From contig BCIK01000004.1 in assembly GCA_039545295.1 (NCBI GenBank), forward strand, positions 1,260,018 through 1,324,017: DNA of 64,000 nt, in the 5' to 3' direction. This document shows, one piece after another, positions 48,630 to 59,567 of this stretch. Source of the DNA: Udeniomyces pyricola (Eukaryota > Basidiomycota > Tremellomycetes > Cystofilobasidiales > Mrakiaceae). Numbering within the stretch: the first letter of the stretch is position 1; each line of letters opens with the position of its first letter. The notes beneath the pieces were generated by a model, which was not told the DNA's origin, made no database searches, and was given only the letters and a program-made list of their open reading frames with translations. The position numbers were made by a program, and so were the translations under genes.

Positions 48630-50729
48630 ATGTCGTTTGCTCGCCATCTCTCCACCCCTTTCCGTCAACGACGGTCACTACATCCCTTCTCTTTCGTCAA
48701 TCTCACATTCCGTCCGTCCGTTATCGTTCTTACCCAAAGACCATACGCCAACAAGATTTCTGACTCACTCGAGCACCCATCCCATCAGCCACCCAGCCTT
48801 GCCGCCCCTCAAGAGTCCTCGTCCGTCATCGTCCATCCACAGCATTCCTCGCCCAGCGTCGACGGTGATCCAAATGCCGAAGGCCCTCCGAGGATGGACT
48901 ATGAGCTATCAGAGCAGATGCTCTTTGGTCTCAAGGAACGAGTAGGCGGTGCGAGGGGAGACTTTGTCAAGTAGGTGCTCTGTTCCCATCTGGCTGCACA
49001 CTGTCCTCGGATCTCGATCAAACTCATGCTCATCCGCACTCGCATTCAGGGTCGTCGAGGTCGGGCCCCGCGACGGTTTGAGCTTAGAAAAGGTGCTCGA
49101 ACATCCGTTGAGAGTGCTTCTCCTGAGAAATCTGGTGACGGTCGGCATCAAGACGGTCGAAGCAGGCGCGATGGTTAACCCTCGCTACACGCCGCAGGTA
49201 GGGATTTAACATAACTTTGGCTGTCTAACGTTGGCTGGAATAACATACTCACCTCATCTCTCGATTCATTACAGATGGAGATGACGGAAAGGGTCATCCG
49301 AGATTATCACAACCTCGACGAAAATGTCCATCTCCCTGTAATGGTTCCCAACTTGTACATGTTCCAACACCTGCTAAAGGCGATCCAAGTACGTGTATCT
49401 GCCGAAATTAAATTCGCCGGTCCAAACAACCAATCACTGATGATTCAAATATCAATTTTCAATTCAAAGAGAGATCAAGATGCAAAGGCCGATGTATTGG
49501 AAGGGAGATCTGTTTGCGATGAAATCACGGTTCAAGTTGGCTGCTCTGAGGTGAGTTTCCTTCCTGATACCCAAACTCCCGAATCGTGGCCGGACACTTC
49601 AAGCGATGCGTCAAGGACATCCAAGCAGTGACGATGTACTTATGTGCTGATGCGACTCTTCCCTGGAAACTGGCAGTCGTACTCTATAGCAAGCCTCGCT
49701 TCCCCGATCCGGCCTCACATCGAGATGACGCGCGAGATAGTAGAGGCAGCTGTAGCCTATGGATTTCGTGTGCGGGCCAACCTTCATATGGTTATCGAGT
49801 GCCCTTTTGAGGGCCCGGTTCCGCCTGAACGGGTTGCTGATATCGCCCAAGAATTTGTTGAGATGGGGTGCTACGAGATTTCCCTTGGCGACACGACCGG
49901 AAGAGGCGACCCTGCGACGGTCCGACGGTTAATCGAGGTGGTCTCTGCTCGCATCGGAGTGGAAAAAATCGCGGGACACGTAAGTTGACTTGCTGAAAGC
50001 ATTTCTGCATGTTCATTGCTCATGTTCGCAGGAAATTTCTTAGCCCTGATGTTTTATTGCACCCTTTCTCATCCTCCGTTTCGGCAGTTTCACGATACGT
50101 TCGGCATGGGCATTCCTAACGTTCTCACCGCACTTTCTGTGAGTTGGGTCTGAGTACACTCGCGCTTGAAACTTGTCCCGAAGCTGACACTGTGTATCGA
50201 CAACGGTAATGTCCTTTGACGTCAGCTCGGCGTGCGCACATTCGAGTCAGCAGTCGCCGGTCTTGGCTCATGCCCTTACTCACCCGGAGCGGCCGGCAAT
50301 CTGGCAACTGAGGATCTCGTCTACTCGCTGCACAACCTCGGCTATCACACCGGCATCAATGTCCTCGAACTTGCACGGACGGGTGGATGGATCTGCGAGC
50401 GTCTGAGGCGAGAGAACGGGAGCCGGGCTGGAGCTGCTATCTTGGCTCGGATCGCTTGGGAGGAAGATGAGGAGATTAAGGCCGTTCGGGCGGCCAAGTC
50501 GAGGGAGTTTGGAGAGTTCATCAAGCTCAAGAATTATGGGTTGGCCGTCATCATTGGTGCGGTGGCTGTGGTGTTTTTGATAGCCAAGGCCAGGGTGTTC
50601 TTTGGGTCGCAGGAGTTTGCTCAGTCGCGGGTCAAGGGCCAGCTTGCGGATCAGCTAATTGCCCAGACGATCAACGACATGGAGCGTGAGATAGAGGATC
50701 GAACGCAACAATCGCAGCGTCCGTCGTAA
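48630..50729 (+). CDS. HMG-CoA lyase-like protein with C-terminal transmembrane segment
   Basis: Predicted 513-aa member of the HMG-CoA lyase / DRE-TIM barrel family; classic members cleave HMG-CoA to acetyl-CoA and acetoacetate. Exons: 48630-48970, 49050-49197, 49275-49388, 49470-49550, 49677-49979, 50088-50138, 50226-50729 (1,542 nt). The N-terminus (MSFARHLSTPFRQRRSLHPF) looks mitochondrial. Barrel motifs: VVEVGPRDGL (Arg121, Asp122), VEAGAM, ANLHMVIECPFEGP, SLGDTTGRGDP, the metal-binding His pair GHFHDTFG (His329, His331) and GLGSCPYSPGAAGNLATED (Cys362, Asn371). So catalytic residues are kept. Two things are odd: the usual SFVSPKWVPQM is changed to AMVNPRYTPQM, and residues about 450-466 (YGLAVIIGAVAVVFLIA) form a membrane helix followed by a 45-residue tail. 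It may be a membrane-bound paralogue with a changed substrate. Confidence 0.8.
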
Positions 50730-51297
50730 GGGGGTGATGGGGGGCATAGCCAAGTTCCGCAATAGATTTCGGTCGATTGTATGTCGTCTGAAGAAATCAT
50801 ATACATACAGACAGTGGCTGTTCGCGTCTCGATCAACTTTTCAAAGAAGTCACGGCGGGCGTTTATTACGAGGCGTTGTGCTTCTGATTGAGTAAGTTGA
50901 TGGAAGGAAACGACTGTCATGAACCAGCAAATTCAGTATGACTAGGAACGGAACTTGCAGACGATACAGGTCGATGTTGAATTGTCCATGAAGGATTGCA
51001 TTGTGGCGCTGCGGCAAAGAAACCCGGATACAAATGACGAGTAATCGAAATATTCCACACTCGCCTCATCGACTTGCCAGACGACGCGACGGCGATGATG
51101 TCGTTGGATGGACAGACACGCATGTTGAATGAACTTCTACCTCGCTCATTTCGCTCGCGCGCCCCAAGCCAGCTGGCCTGCGCTGGCCGTCGCCCATTAC
51201 CCAGGGCCGTGACTGACTTTGGACTCCCGCCACGCTCCTTTGCCCAACACCTGCCTTGCTAGTTGCTCCTTCCATTTCCTCCGTCCATTCCATCACG
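50730..51297. other. Intergenic: promoter of Aurora kinase gene
   Basis: A 568-bp gap between two plus-strand genes. The leader just before the Aurora start is pyrimidine-rich (CTCCTTCCATTTCCTCCGTC). Nothing else recognisable. Confidence 0.4.
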
Positions 51298-53437
51298 ATG
51301 GAAGGTCTCTCCAACCGCATCTCATCTCTCGCTGTCGATCCCTACGTCAGCAACGATTCGACCAAGCCCAGCCACGCCCGCATCCTGTCCAAGTACGATA
51401 CCCAGCCGGCCGCACTCAATCAACAACAACGAGCGCCGCTCCTCTCCCTTGCCACCGGACACAACGCCAATCCCAATCCGCATCCACACCACAACCCTCA
51501 CCAAGAACGCTACTCAACCTCTCACCAGCCTCACGCCGCTTCATCTGCCTCGTACAGTTCCACTCGAATTCCCACTGCCTCGCCATCCAAAACGACCCCT
51601 GCCAGCTACTCGCATCCTCGTGGTCAGCCGGTCTCGTTCCAGACGGCCCAGGCATTCAATCCTCAGCCACTTCATACTGCCCAGGGTCTCCATGGCCCAG
51701 CTCACGCGACTCACCTTCGAGTAGCGGCCTCGTCCCTCGCGGCCTCCGCCCAAACGGCCAACGCGCGTGGCATCGGGACTGGCACCCATGCAGCATCCAG
51801 GATCGATATCGGCAAATACGACGGTGGGTTCGAGGCCGACGAGAAGGAGCGAGGCAACGAAGGAGAAGGGGGTGTCCTCTTAGGCAAGGTCAAAGAGCTT
51901 GAAGACAATGGAGAGACTGGAGAAGGCAGCATGAGGTTAGTCCAGATGATGTTGCTTGGAATCTTCATTCGCGACGCGTCGCGGTCGCGTTTCGTTCACG
52001 TCATAGCATTTCCGAGGGTATGCAAGATTCATCAAATTGAACTCTTTGCTTGGAACATTGATTGTCTTGTAGCAGGGCTCGTCCTTATCACAATTGGACA
52101 CTCCCACAATTCGAGATTGGTCGACCGCTCGGGAAGGGCAAATTTGGCCGCGTCTACCTCGCTCGAACCAAGGTCCAACCTCACTACATCGTTGCGCTCA
52201 AGTGCATGTACAAGGCCGAACTCGTCGCAAGCAAGGTCGAGAAACAAGTGAGGCGAGAAATTGAAATTCAAAGTAACCTTCGGTATGTTTATCGATGGAT
52301 TTGTCGTGTTTTGACAGGTTGCAAGTGGACAAGGCTTGTAAACTGACGCCCCGGCAATTTGTTGCTTTTTTCGAACGCAGGCACCCTAACATCCTTCGTC
52401 TCTACGGTTACTTCCACGACGAGAAGCGTATTTTCCTCATGATCGAGTTTGCTGGCAAAGGCGAGCTTTACAAGCAACTGCACAAACTTGGCTCATTTTC
52501 CGAGAAGCGGTCCTCTCGGGTATGTTCCCCCGTTTACATCGTGTCTCAGGCGTTCCATCTGGAGAATTCGTCCTACGTACCTTGAACCAGCAGACTGATG
52601 AAGCTCGATGTTCTTCACAGTATTGTGCCCAGATGGCCGACGCTCTCTCCTACCTCCATCGCAAGCACGTCATTCACCGAGACATCAAACCAGAGAATCT
52701 GCTCCTTGGGATCAACGGCGAGCTCAAGATTGGTGACTTTGGTTGGAGTGTTCACGCTCCAGGAAACAGGTAAGGTCTTGAATCAGGCAGATGATTGTGC
52801 AAGGACATGAGCGAATGGCGCTGAATACGCTTGTCCCTTCTTCTCACACTGGCGATCCTCTGGAATTAGGCGGACTACGCTCTGTGGAACGCTCGACTAC
52901 TTGCCTCCAGAGATGGTCGAAGGTCGGGAGCACACGGAAAAGGTTGATCTGTGGGCGCTTGGTGTACTGGCATACGAGTTCCTATGTGGTGTACCACCCT
53001 TTGAGGAGATGAGCGGGCACAAGGGTGAGTATTTGGTTTCATACCCTTTCTTTGTTGAATGATATGCATGTCATGAATGAGGACTGATCCCTGTTCTGCT
53101 GAAATCTTGCCGTTCCCGTCGCTCACACTCATAGAAACGTATCGTCGGATTGCCAACGTTGATCTTCACGTCCCTTCGCATGTCAGCCCGGAAGCCAAGG
53201 ATCTGATTGTTCGAGTGAGTGACGTGTTGGTTGAATGCGTACAGACTTCTGTGCCATACGTGCGGGACCGATGTGCTGACGAGGGTTCGTCGATCGTTTG
53301 TTTCTTGTTCGCTGCACGCTTCACAGCTTCTCCAAAAGGACCCGGAACGTCGCCTACCACTGTACGAGGTTTCTCGTCATCCATGGATTCTCAAGCATAG
53401 GAAGAAGTTTGGCAGCGGAACAGCTCCAGGCGCCTAG
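51298..53437 (+). CDS. IPL1: Aurora-family mitotic kinase
   Basis: Predicted 492-aa serine/threonine kinase, the catalytic part of the chromosomal passenger complex that corrects kinetochore-microtubule attachment. Exons: 51298-51935, 52076-52282, 52381-52519, 52621-52769, 52870-53024, 53135-53214, 53327-53437 (1,479 nt). The first 210 residues are Ser/His/Pro-rich and disordered, longer than in yeast Ipl1. The kinase domain follows: [25 protein letters not shown] (Lys255); [35 protein letters not shown] (Asp349); [11 protein letters not shown]; the activation loop [16 protein letters not shown] with Thr381 as the expected autophosphorylation site; [20 protein letters not shown]; and [15 protein letters not shown]. 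These are diagnostic of Aurora. Most basidiomycetes have one Aurora. Confidence 0.95.
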
Positions 53438-53610
53438 CCGAGACTCTCGTGAGGTCGATGTGTGATGGGGAGATGACGCGGGTGATGAGGAAGGGGAGGG
53501 ACCAGTGATATGATTCAGTTTTTCTTGTGTGTTCTTGATGTATCTTTGGCGTGCGTGGTGACTTGATGTTCTCGATTGAATGTTTGCTGCGACGTGGTTT
53601 AGTGTACTAG

Positions 53611-53663
53611 TTGATTGGTTGATTGGTTGATTGGTTGATTGGTTGATTGGTTGATTGGTTGAT
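53611..53663. repeat. 8-bp microsatellite (TTGATTGG)n
   Basis: Unbroken copies of TTGATTGG, about 6.6 units, in the 3' flank of the Aurora kinase gene. Repeat number is likely variable between strains. Confidence 0.9.
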
Positions 53664-53780
53664 GGAATATGTTTGATGATGAGGGGTATCGATGGGTGAT
53701 GATTTGATGATGATGATGATGATGTTGGTGGTGTTATATATATATATATGTTGTATATATGTTGTATATATGTTATATAT

Positions 53781-53864
53781 GTATCGTACAAGCATGGACA
53801 TATATATGACGTATATATGTATTGTACAAGCATGGACATATATATATATATATGACGTATATAC
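53781..53864. repeat. Duplicated TA-rich unit with GTACAAGCATGGAC core
   Basis: Two copies of a roughly 40-45 bp unit. Each holds the core TGTACAAGCATGGACATATA or its one-base variant (CGTACAAGCATGGAC) and then ATGACGTATATA. Copy 1 begins near 53781 and copy 2 near 53819. Copy 2 has a longer TA run. TA-rich, TATGTTG-type repeats precede it from about 53737. Confidence 0.75.
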
Positions 53865-54136
53865 AGTATCCCATATTGTGAATGGTTATAACAGTCAATA
53901 GACCTTTTGGGCTCCAATCAAAACAAACGCGTCGTCAGCTGGGACGCGTCGGATCGGATCTTGATCACGTTGAAACCGGCGTCGAGTTCCAACCTGGGGC
54001 TTGTGCCTTCCGTCGCCTTGTTCTTCTTCTTCTCCTTTGCCCTCTCTCCAGCCGACGTGATCCCTGTCTCTCCTTCTCTGGCTGTCTCTTCCTGTCCCTC
54101 TTCTTCGCCCGTCTCTCGTTCTTCTTCCCCGACTCA

Positions 54137-57100
54137 ATGGACACCTCCGACGCATCCTCTACCCGTCTCCCCTCCCCATCGCCCTCCCCACGAACCATGC
54201 GCGGCGACCGTAACCGTTCAACCCAAGAAAACACCAATACCACCACCACCACCACTCATTCAAGAACACACTCGCTTCAGTCCCATCCTTCCTTTTTCAA
54301 CTTACCATCCATCCCTCACGGCAACCCTTCAGCATCCTCGTCCCTTCATCCCCACCATCAGCCTTCCATGGATTCATATCGCCATCACTCCATCCCCATC
54401 CCGCACTCCACCGATGACCTCGACCGTCTTCGCCTCGAGCATCAACTCGGCCAACTCTCCATCATGTCTTCCTCTCGCGCCTCCTCCGCCCCTTCGGTCT
54501 CCCTCGATGATGGCAGCTCCGTCGAGATGGCTCGCGCTTGGGACGGTCGTAATCTTTCTGCTCAAGGCATGGCCTACAACGGCGTCTCGTACTCGACCAA
54601 CCCAGGCGCAAGCCCCGTTTCGACGACCGGTCACCACGCGAGCGCCGTCACCCTTCGAGCAGGCCTCATGGGGCATGGCTCCTCCCACCACAAGGATCCC
54701 CACAATGATCAAGAATTCGACGAGGACAGGGACCTCGGAGGGCTCCTACGTGGCGATGGCACGGCTGGTCTCTCCTTTGGCCTGACGGACATGGGCTTGG
54801 GAGGGGACGACACGCCTCTGGCCCCCTCCAAGCAGCCGCCGACTCGACGCGTCACCGAGAGCGATTTCCGAGGGGCCAAAAACAAGAAGCCGACCGTGTC
54901 GGACCAACATCCAGAAAAGCAACAGCAGCAGCAACCGACAGTCGACCGTTCCCAGCTCGGATCAAACCCCCTCTCCCGAACGAAGCTCGCCGACGCTCTC
55001 ACGCGATCCTTCTCGCCCAAGCGGCCGTCCGCCAGCTCACCACCCTCCTCTCGCAACGTCTCTGCTACCTCTCGCTCTCGTCAGGCTCGGAGCGCCGCTC
55101 AAGAGAGCCCATTCGAGACGCTTGCGCGCGGTATCGAGAACCAGATTCGACAGCCACCTGCCATGGGGGTCCACCTTCGCCAGCCCTTGGACGAGCTCAG
55201 CATGAATGACGCGTCTCCTCACCCCTCCAAGTCGCCCAACGCATCCGTCAAGTTCGCTGGCAAGCGCAACTTGTCTGCCGGCAAGCGACGACCAGATGTC
55301 TCGATGAGGAGGGAAGGCGCGTCGATGTCGATGCTTGGCGTGGATGCTTCAGCCATGAGTCTCGGCGTCTCGCGGGACGGCCAAGGCAGGATGAAGCTCT
55401 ATCTCCCGGACGTCACAGGTGTCACCGATGGAGTTCAGACCCCCGCCAGGAAAGGACGCAAGGGACTCGGTGACGGCGGCCTTGAGTCGAACGATAAAGG
55501 TACGGGCGAGAGCTCTCCTAGTTGGGGCAGATTCTTTGAACACAGTCGTGATGAGAGCTCGACTGATCCATGCCTTTCGTTTCTGCAGTATACCCTGTTG
55601 AATCACTCGAGACTCTGTCGTCACGCCTCTCCAATCTTGAACGTCAAAACTCCCTCTCACGTCAACGCATCACCGAGCTCGAGCTTGAGCTTCAAACCAC
55701 GGGCGAACGAGAACGAGTTGCCAGAGAGGAGTGGCAGCTGGAACGCGAACTGCTGGTTCAGGAGCGAGATCGCGAGTTGGCCTTGCGTCAGGTGGTTGAA
55801 GATCGCGAGGCGAGCGGAAGGAAGGTGACAGGCGAGTGGGAGCAGCGATACTGGGAGGTAGTTGAAGAGAAGCAAGGTTAGTTTAAACTGTAATCATACT
55901 CGTCTCGGCTGCTTCTCACGTTCTCACATTTATGTATCAACTGACATAATGTGTGATACTCTCGCCCCCATACGTCTTGTCTACAGCTCTAGAGGCCCTC
56001 GTTGCGTCGCTTCGTTCTGAGGTCGCGCGTCTCACGTCGGATCTCTCCGCTCAGCAGCGCGTCATCACCCAACTGCAAGCTCAACGTGTGGCTGACTCGG
56101 CCGAAATTGAACGACGCGGTCAAGAGGTAGATCGGTTGAGAGAAGAGGTTGGCAGGCTCGCACAGGAGGTTGGAGGCCTTCGCCGCGCTGTTGAGGACCG
56201 ATCGTTCATTGCTGAAAGAAGGAAACCGGACCGCATCGATGCACAGACCAGCCCGATTATGCCGTCCTTCGAAGCTCAGCCAGCGTTTGAGCCACCACGT
56301 ATCCTAACCAGCGCTGGTGTCGACCTTAGCGCTGTCCAGGAGGAAGAGGTTGAATCAGACGGGGACTCAACCGTGGGCGCCCCATCGCCTGTCTTGAGGC
56401 ACACCGATCCTTATGTTATGGTGAGTGCTTGACTGCCGGGTCTTTCGACCAGCTTATCTGTCTACTAGTCGGTGGTATGTTCTTGCTGTCTGATGCCTTC
56501 ATCTGCTTTCCTGCCCAGAATGCTGGACCGGACCCATCATCCCACCCGCACCCGGCGGACCGTCCTTCGTCGCGCCTTTCCGATGTGAGTGCTCTTCCTT
56601 TGGTTGAAACGATGACTTGAATGTATAGACGCTAATTTACATATATATGCATTTGTCCCTAGGGTATTCGTGCCGCGGCTTCAGCTTCTAACAGCCCGAC
56701 GCTTCCTTCCATCAACTTTGCCGCCGTTACGGCTCAGAGCCCTCGCCCCGCCACGTCGCAGGCCCTCTCGGCTGCCCATCCTTTGCCCGCCGACGTCTCG
56801 CTCGCCGAGAGTGCTCAGCATTCTACCCCTGGCTCACCATCTTCGACTTCCCGTCGCCGTCACCGTCGAAAAGCGACCAAGGTCGACGTTGGATCTTCAT
56901 CCTTTCCCAGCATCCGAGGCGAAGAGCTCGAGAGGATTTTCTTTTCCCCGCCCAAAGCCAGCACATCGCGACTCCCAGCACAGGCCAAGATTGCATCTCG
57001 ACGTGACAACGGAGCAGCAGAACGAAGTGGCTGGGCACAGGACTTTGATCGCGAGTCGATCGTATCGGCCGCGGCAGGCTTGGAAAGGAAATCCCTTGAC

Positions 57101-57850
57101 CCGACAAACAAGGTCGACCACGAAGCCGAAATTTTGCATGAAAGCCTCATCAATTTTGACGATGAGCCTCCTGTACACCAACCTCTTCCCACGGCCCCTC
57201 GCTCCACTCGAGACGATCAGGCCGTTCGTCCTCAGCGAGCCGATTTTCGCCCAGAGTCGTCGGATGGGTTGCCCCCTCAAACGGTGCTTGCTCGCGTTCT
57301 GCGAGAGCTTGAAGACGATTTCACCCATTACAAGTCGTGAGTGTCCGGATGTCTTTGAGGAACCCTACTGTTGACCGGGCATTTCTTGTCTGAGCTATCG
57401 CTCATCATCTGTGTCCTTTTCTTGGTCAGAATCTACGTGGAGCTCGCCGATCAGTACAAGCTCATGGACTCGGCCTCCAACCCTGCCAAGCGCAACGTGC
57501 TGGCCGCACACCTCAAGGAAGTCATTGACACGCTCGAGCAAAAGGTGAGTTTTGATGGGAGAAGTCGTCTGGCTCTGTGCTGTTGTTTTGCTACGACTCG
57601 GCTGTTTGCTGACGTAGACCTTCTGTAACGATCGCCTTTGATACTATCTTTGCTCCAGGGCGACCAAATCTCCTCGCTCTACTCGCTTCTCACGTTCGCG
57701 GACAAGCCTGTTGTGTCATCTCCGATGACGCATTCGCACCAGCGCAAGGCTTTCAGGTCGATCAACGATTTCTTGCGACAACTCAACGAGGATGGTGTGC
57801 TGCTGACCCGGACCGAACAGCGACGCACCGAGGGCATTGCCCGGTCATAG
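54137..57850 (+). CDS. Cep57/Ppc89-type spindle-pole body coiled-coil protein
   Basis: Predicted 1,043-aa structural protein; I infer a spindle pole body role like fission-yeast Ppc89 and animal Cep57. Exons: 54137-55499, 55589-55876, 55987-56420, 56519-56584, 56663-57336, 57430-57544, 57659-57850 (3,132 nt). Residues 1-450 are Ser/His/Pro-rich and disordered, with a short polyQ. Residues about 455-700 form a strong coiled coil (SLETLSSRLSNLERQNSLSR, LEALVASLRSEVARLTSDLS, EVDRLREEVGRLAQEVGGLR). A second disordered stretch follows. The C-terminal region at about 922-1010 (LARVLRELEDDFTHYKSIYV, KRNVLAAHLKEVIDTLEQKG, DQISSLYSLL) matches the Cep57 microtubule-binding domain. It lies next to the Aurora kinase gene in the same orientation; both act in mitosis, but co-regulation is not shown. 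Confidence 0.82.
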
Positions 57851-58334
57851 ATTTACACCTATCTCTTTCTTTCTGTCCTTTTTCGTCATCCCTTGATCCT
57901 GCGTTTTCTGCGTCATACCACTTGCATACCCGTTGCTCCATTGTACCGATAGCTTGCCCATACAGTTTAGTCTCCCTTCTGCCTCTGCATCTGGATACCC
58001 TTTCAACCCATCTCTCGCGCCCTACCGTGCCACACACACTCTCTTTTCCAACGTCGTCTCCCAAATTTTTCTTTCTTTCGTTTTCACCTCATCCTTCCTT
58101 TTCAATCCATCATGATCTTATTTGCAAACATTTGTTTGAGCATGCGTGCGCGTTGTCGTGCATGTGATTTGGCTTAGTCTATGGAATGGGTATAGAAAGA
58201 AGAGGCACCGAAAGGCTCACGTCACCCAGAAGTGTCGGTGCAAACTGATGACGAAGTTGCTTGGCAGCCAGAAAGAAGATGAAATGGACGGAGGGAAGAT
58301 GAGATAGAGGAGGAAGCTGAGAAGCGAAACGTGT
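57851..58334. other. Convergent 3' intergenic region
   Basis: A 484-bp gap between the 3' ends of the Cep57-type gene (+) and cytochrome b5 (-). It is T/C-rich on the plus strand from 57860 to 58110. No gene seen. Confidence 0.4.
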
Positions 58335-59431
58335 CTACTGGGCAAGGGTGAATCGCCAGGCAAGGTAGGCGACAAAGAAAGCCAGGGGGATGAAGAAGGC
58401 GTAGGATCTAGAGATGTCAAATGGATGACAGGCGTTCAAATAACAAGGAAGAGAAAGACAGGCAGAGAGTGCGCTGGATCAGCCGAAGCAGACGCAGAGA
58501 AGCAAGGACATGTCAGACGCGTTCAAGAGGTCCACGTACGGTCCTTGCTGCGAGGGCGAGACAGGCTTGTTAGCGGGAACCGATTTCTTGCTGATCTTCT
58601 TGTTGATCTGGGCAAAAAGGAAACGAACACGGTTTCCCCAGGCATGACGATGGAAAAGAAGCAGGTACAAGGGTCAGAATCCTCGTACGATTGGGTCGAA
58701 CGCGTGCCCATCGATGGGCGAGATCGGAAGGCGGTAGAGAATCGGGTCGACGACTCACCACACCGTCAAAGTCACCGAGCAACATGGGCTCAAGCAGCTT
58801 CCTAGCCTCCTCCGAGTGTCCAACATCCTCAAAGGCCTCGGTCGCGTCCTTGCCTGAAGGAGGTCAGATAGGAAGGAGAAAGCAAGAAGAAAATGGTGGG
58901 ACAGACAACGAAAGCGTGTCAGTCGAGCGTCCAAGACTGATTTCATGCCTGGCGAAGCAATCAACATCGCTTCAAGACACGGCTGATAAGCGGGGAGAGA
59001 CTGGACTGACCAGCCTCGGCGATGATGACCTCGTCACCTGCGAGAGGAAACAGATGAGAAAGACGATACAAATCAGTACACGTCGCGGCAGACAGGCCGA
59101 AAGCGTTGGGGGAGCCATGAGTGGAAAGCACGGACCTCCAGGGTGCTCGTCGAGGAACGCAGTGGTGTCGTAGACTGACAAAGAGAAAAAAGGAATGACA
59201 AGACGATGAGCGATTCGGATGAGACGAGCGTGAAGCGAGATATGAAGTCAGAACAGAGGTTGAAGTCGTTGAGAAAAGCGACTGACCTTTGCCACTGATG
59301 AGGATCCACATGTCCTTCTGGGTGACATGCTGCTCGAGCTGCTCTTGGGTAATCTTCTTGGGGTCGGATGCGTTGTCCGGGGCAGGAACCGAGGTGACGG
59401 CGGGGACGGCTTCGGAAGGGTTGGAAGACAT
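58335..59431 (-). CDS. CYB5: Cytochrome b5, tail-anchored
   Basis: Predicted 148-aa haem protein that passes electrons to lipid desaturases, sterol enzymes and P450s at the ER membrane. Exons: 59431-59287, 59174-59136, 59037-59011, 58853-58759, 58607-58540, 58407-58335 (447 nt). The haem ligands are His59 in FLDEHPGGDEVI and His83 in FEDVGHSEEARKLL. MWILISGKVYDTTAF precedes them. The C-terminus has a single membrane helix (SYAFFIPLAFFVAYLAWRF) near residues 125-144 with a short end, the usual tail anchor. The N-terminal 25 residues are a Pro/Ala/Ser extension. The second exon ends at a GTCCGT donor. The upstream region holds purine repeats. Confidence 0.94.
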
Positions 59432-59481
59432 GGCTACGGAGATGAAATGGGAAGAGGGAAGGACAGGGACGGAGAAGGAAA

Positions 59482-59567
59482 AAGGGAAAGGGAAATGGAA
59501 ATGGAAAGGGAAAGGGAAAGGGAAAGGGAAAGGGAAATGGAAGACAAGACAAGACAAGACAAGACAG
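59482..59567. repeat. Purine tract: (GGGAAA)n followed by (ACAAG)n
   Basis: GGGAAA and close variants run from about 59482 to 59541, then five copies of the pentamer ACAAG at about 59543-59567. Read on the minus strand this is a pyrimidine tract 50-140 bp upstream of the cytochrome b5 start codon, so it sits in its promoter or 5' UTR. Confidence 0.85.

Larger units (their letters stand above)
53438..54136. other. Intergenic with two simple-sequence repeat blocks
   Basis: A 699-bp gap between two plus-strand genes. It has an 8-bp satellite (TTGATTGG) at 53611-53663 and a duplicated TA-rich unit at about 53781-53864. The last 200 bp before the next start are pyrimidine-rich. Confidence 0.5.
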
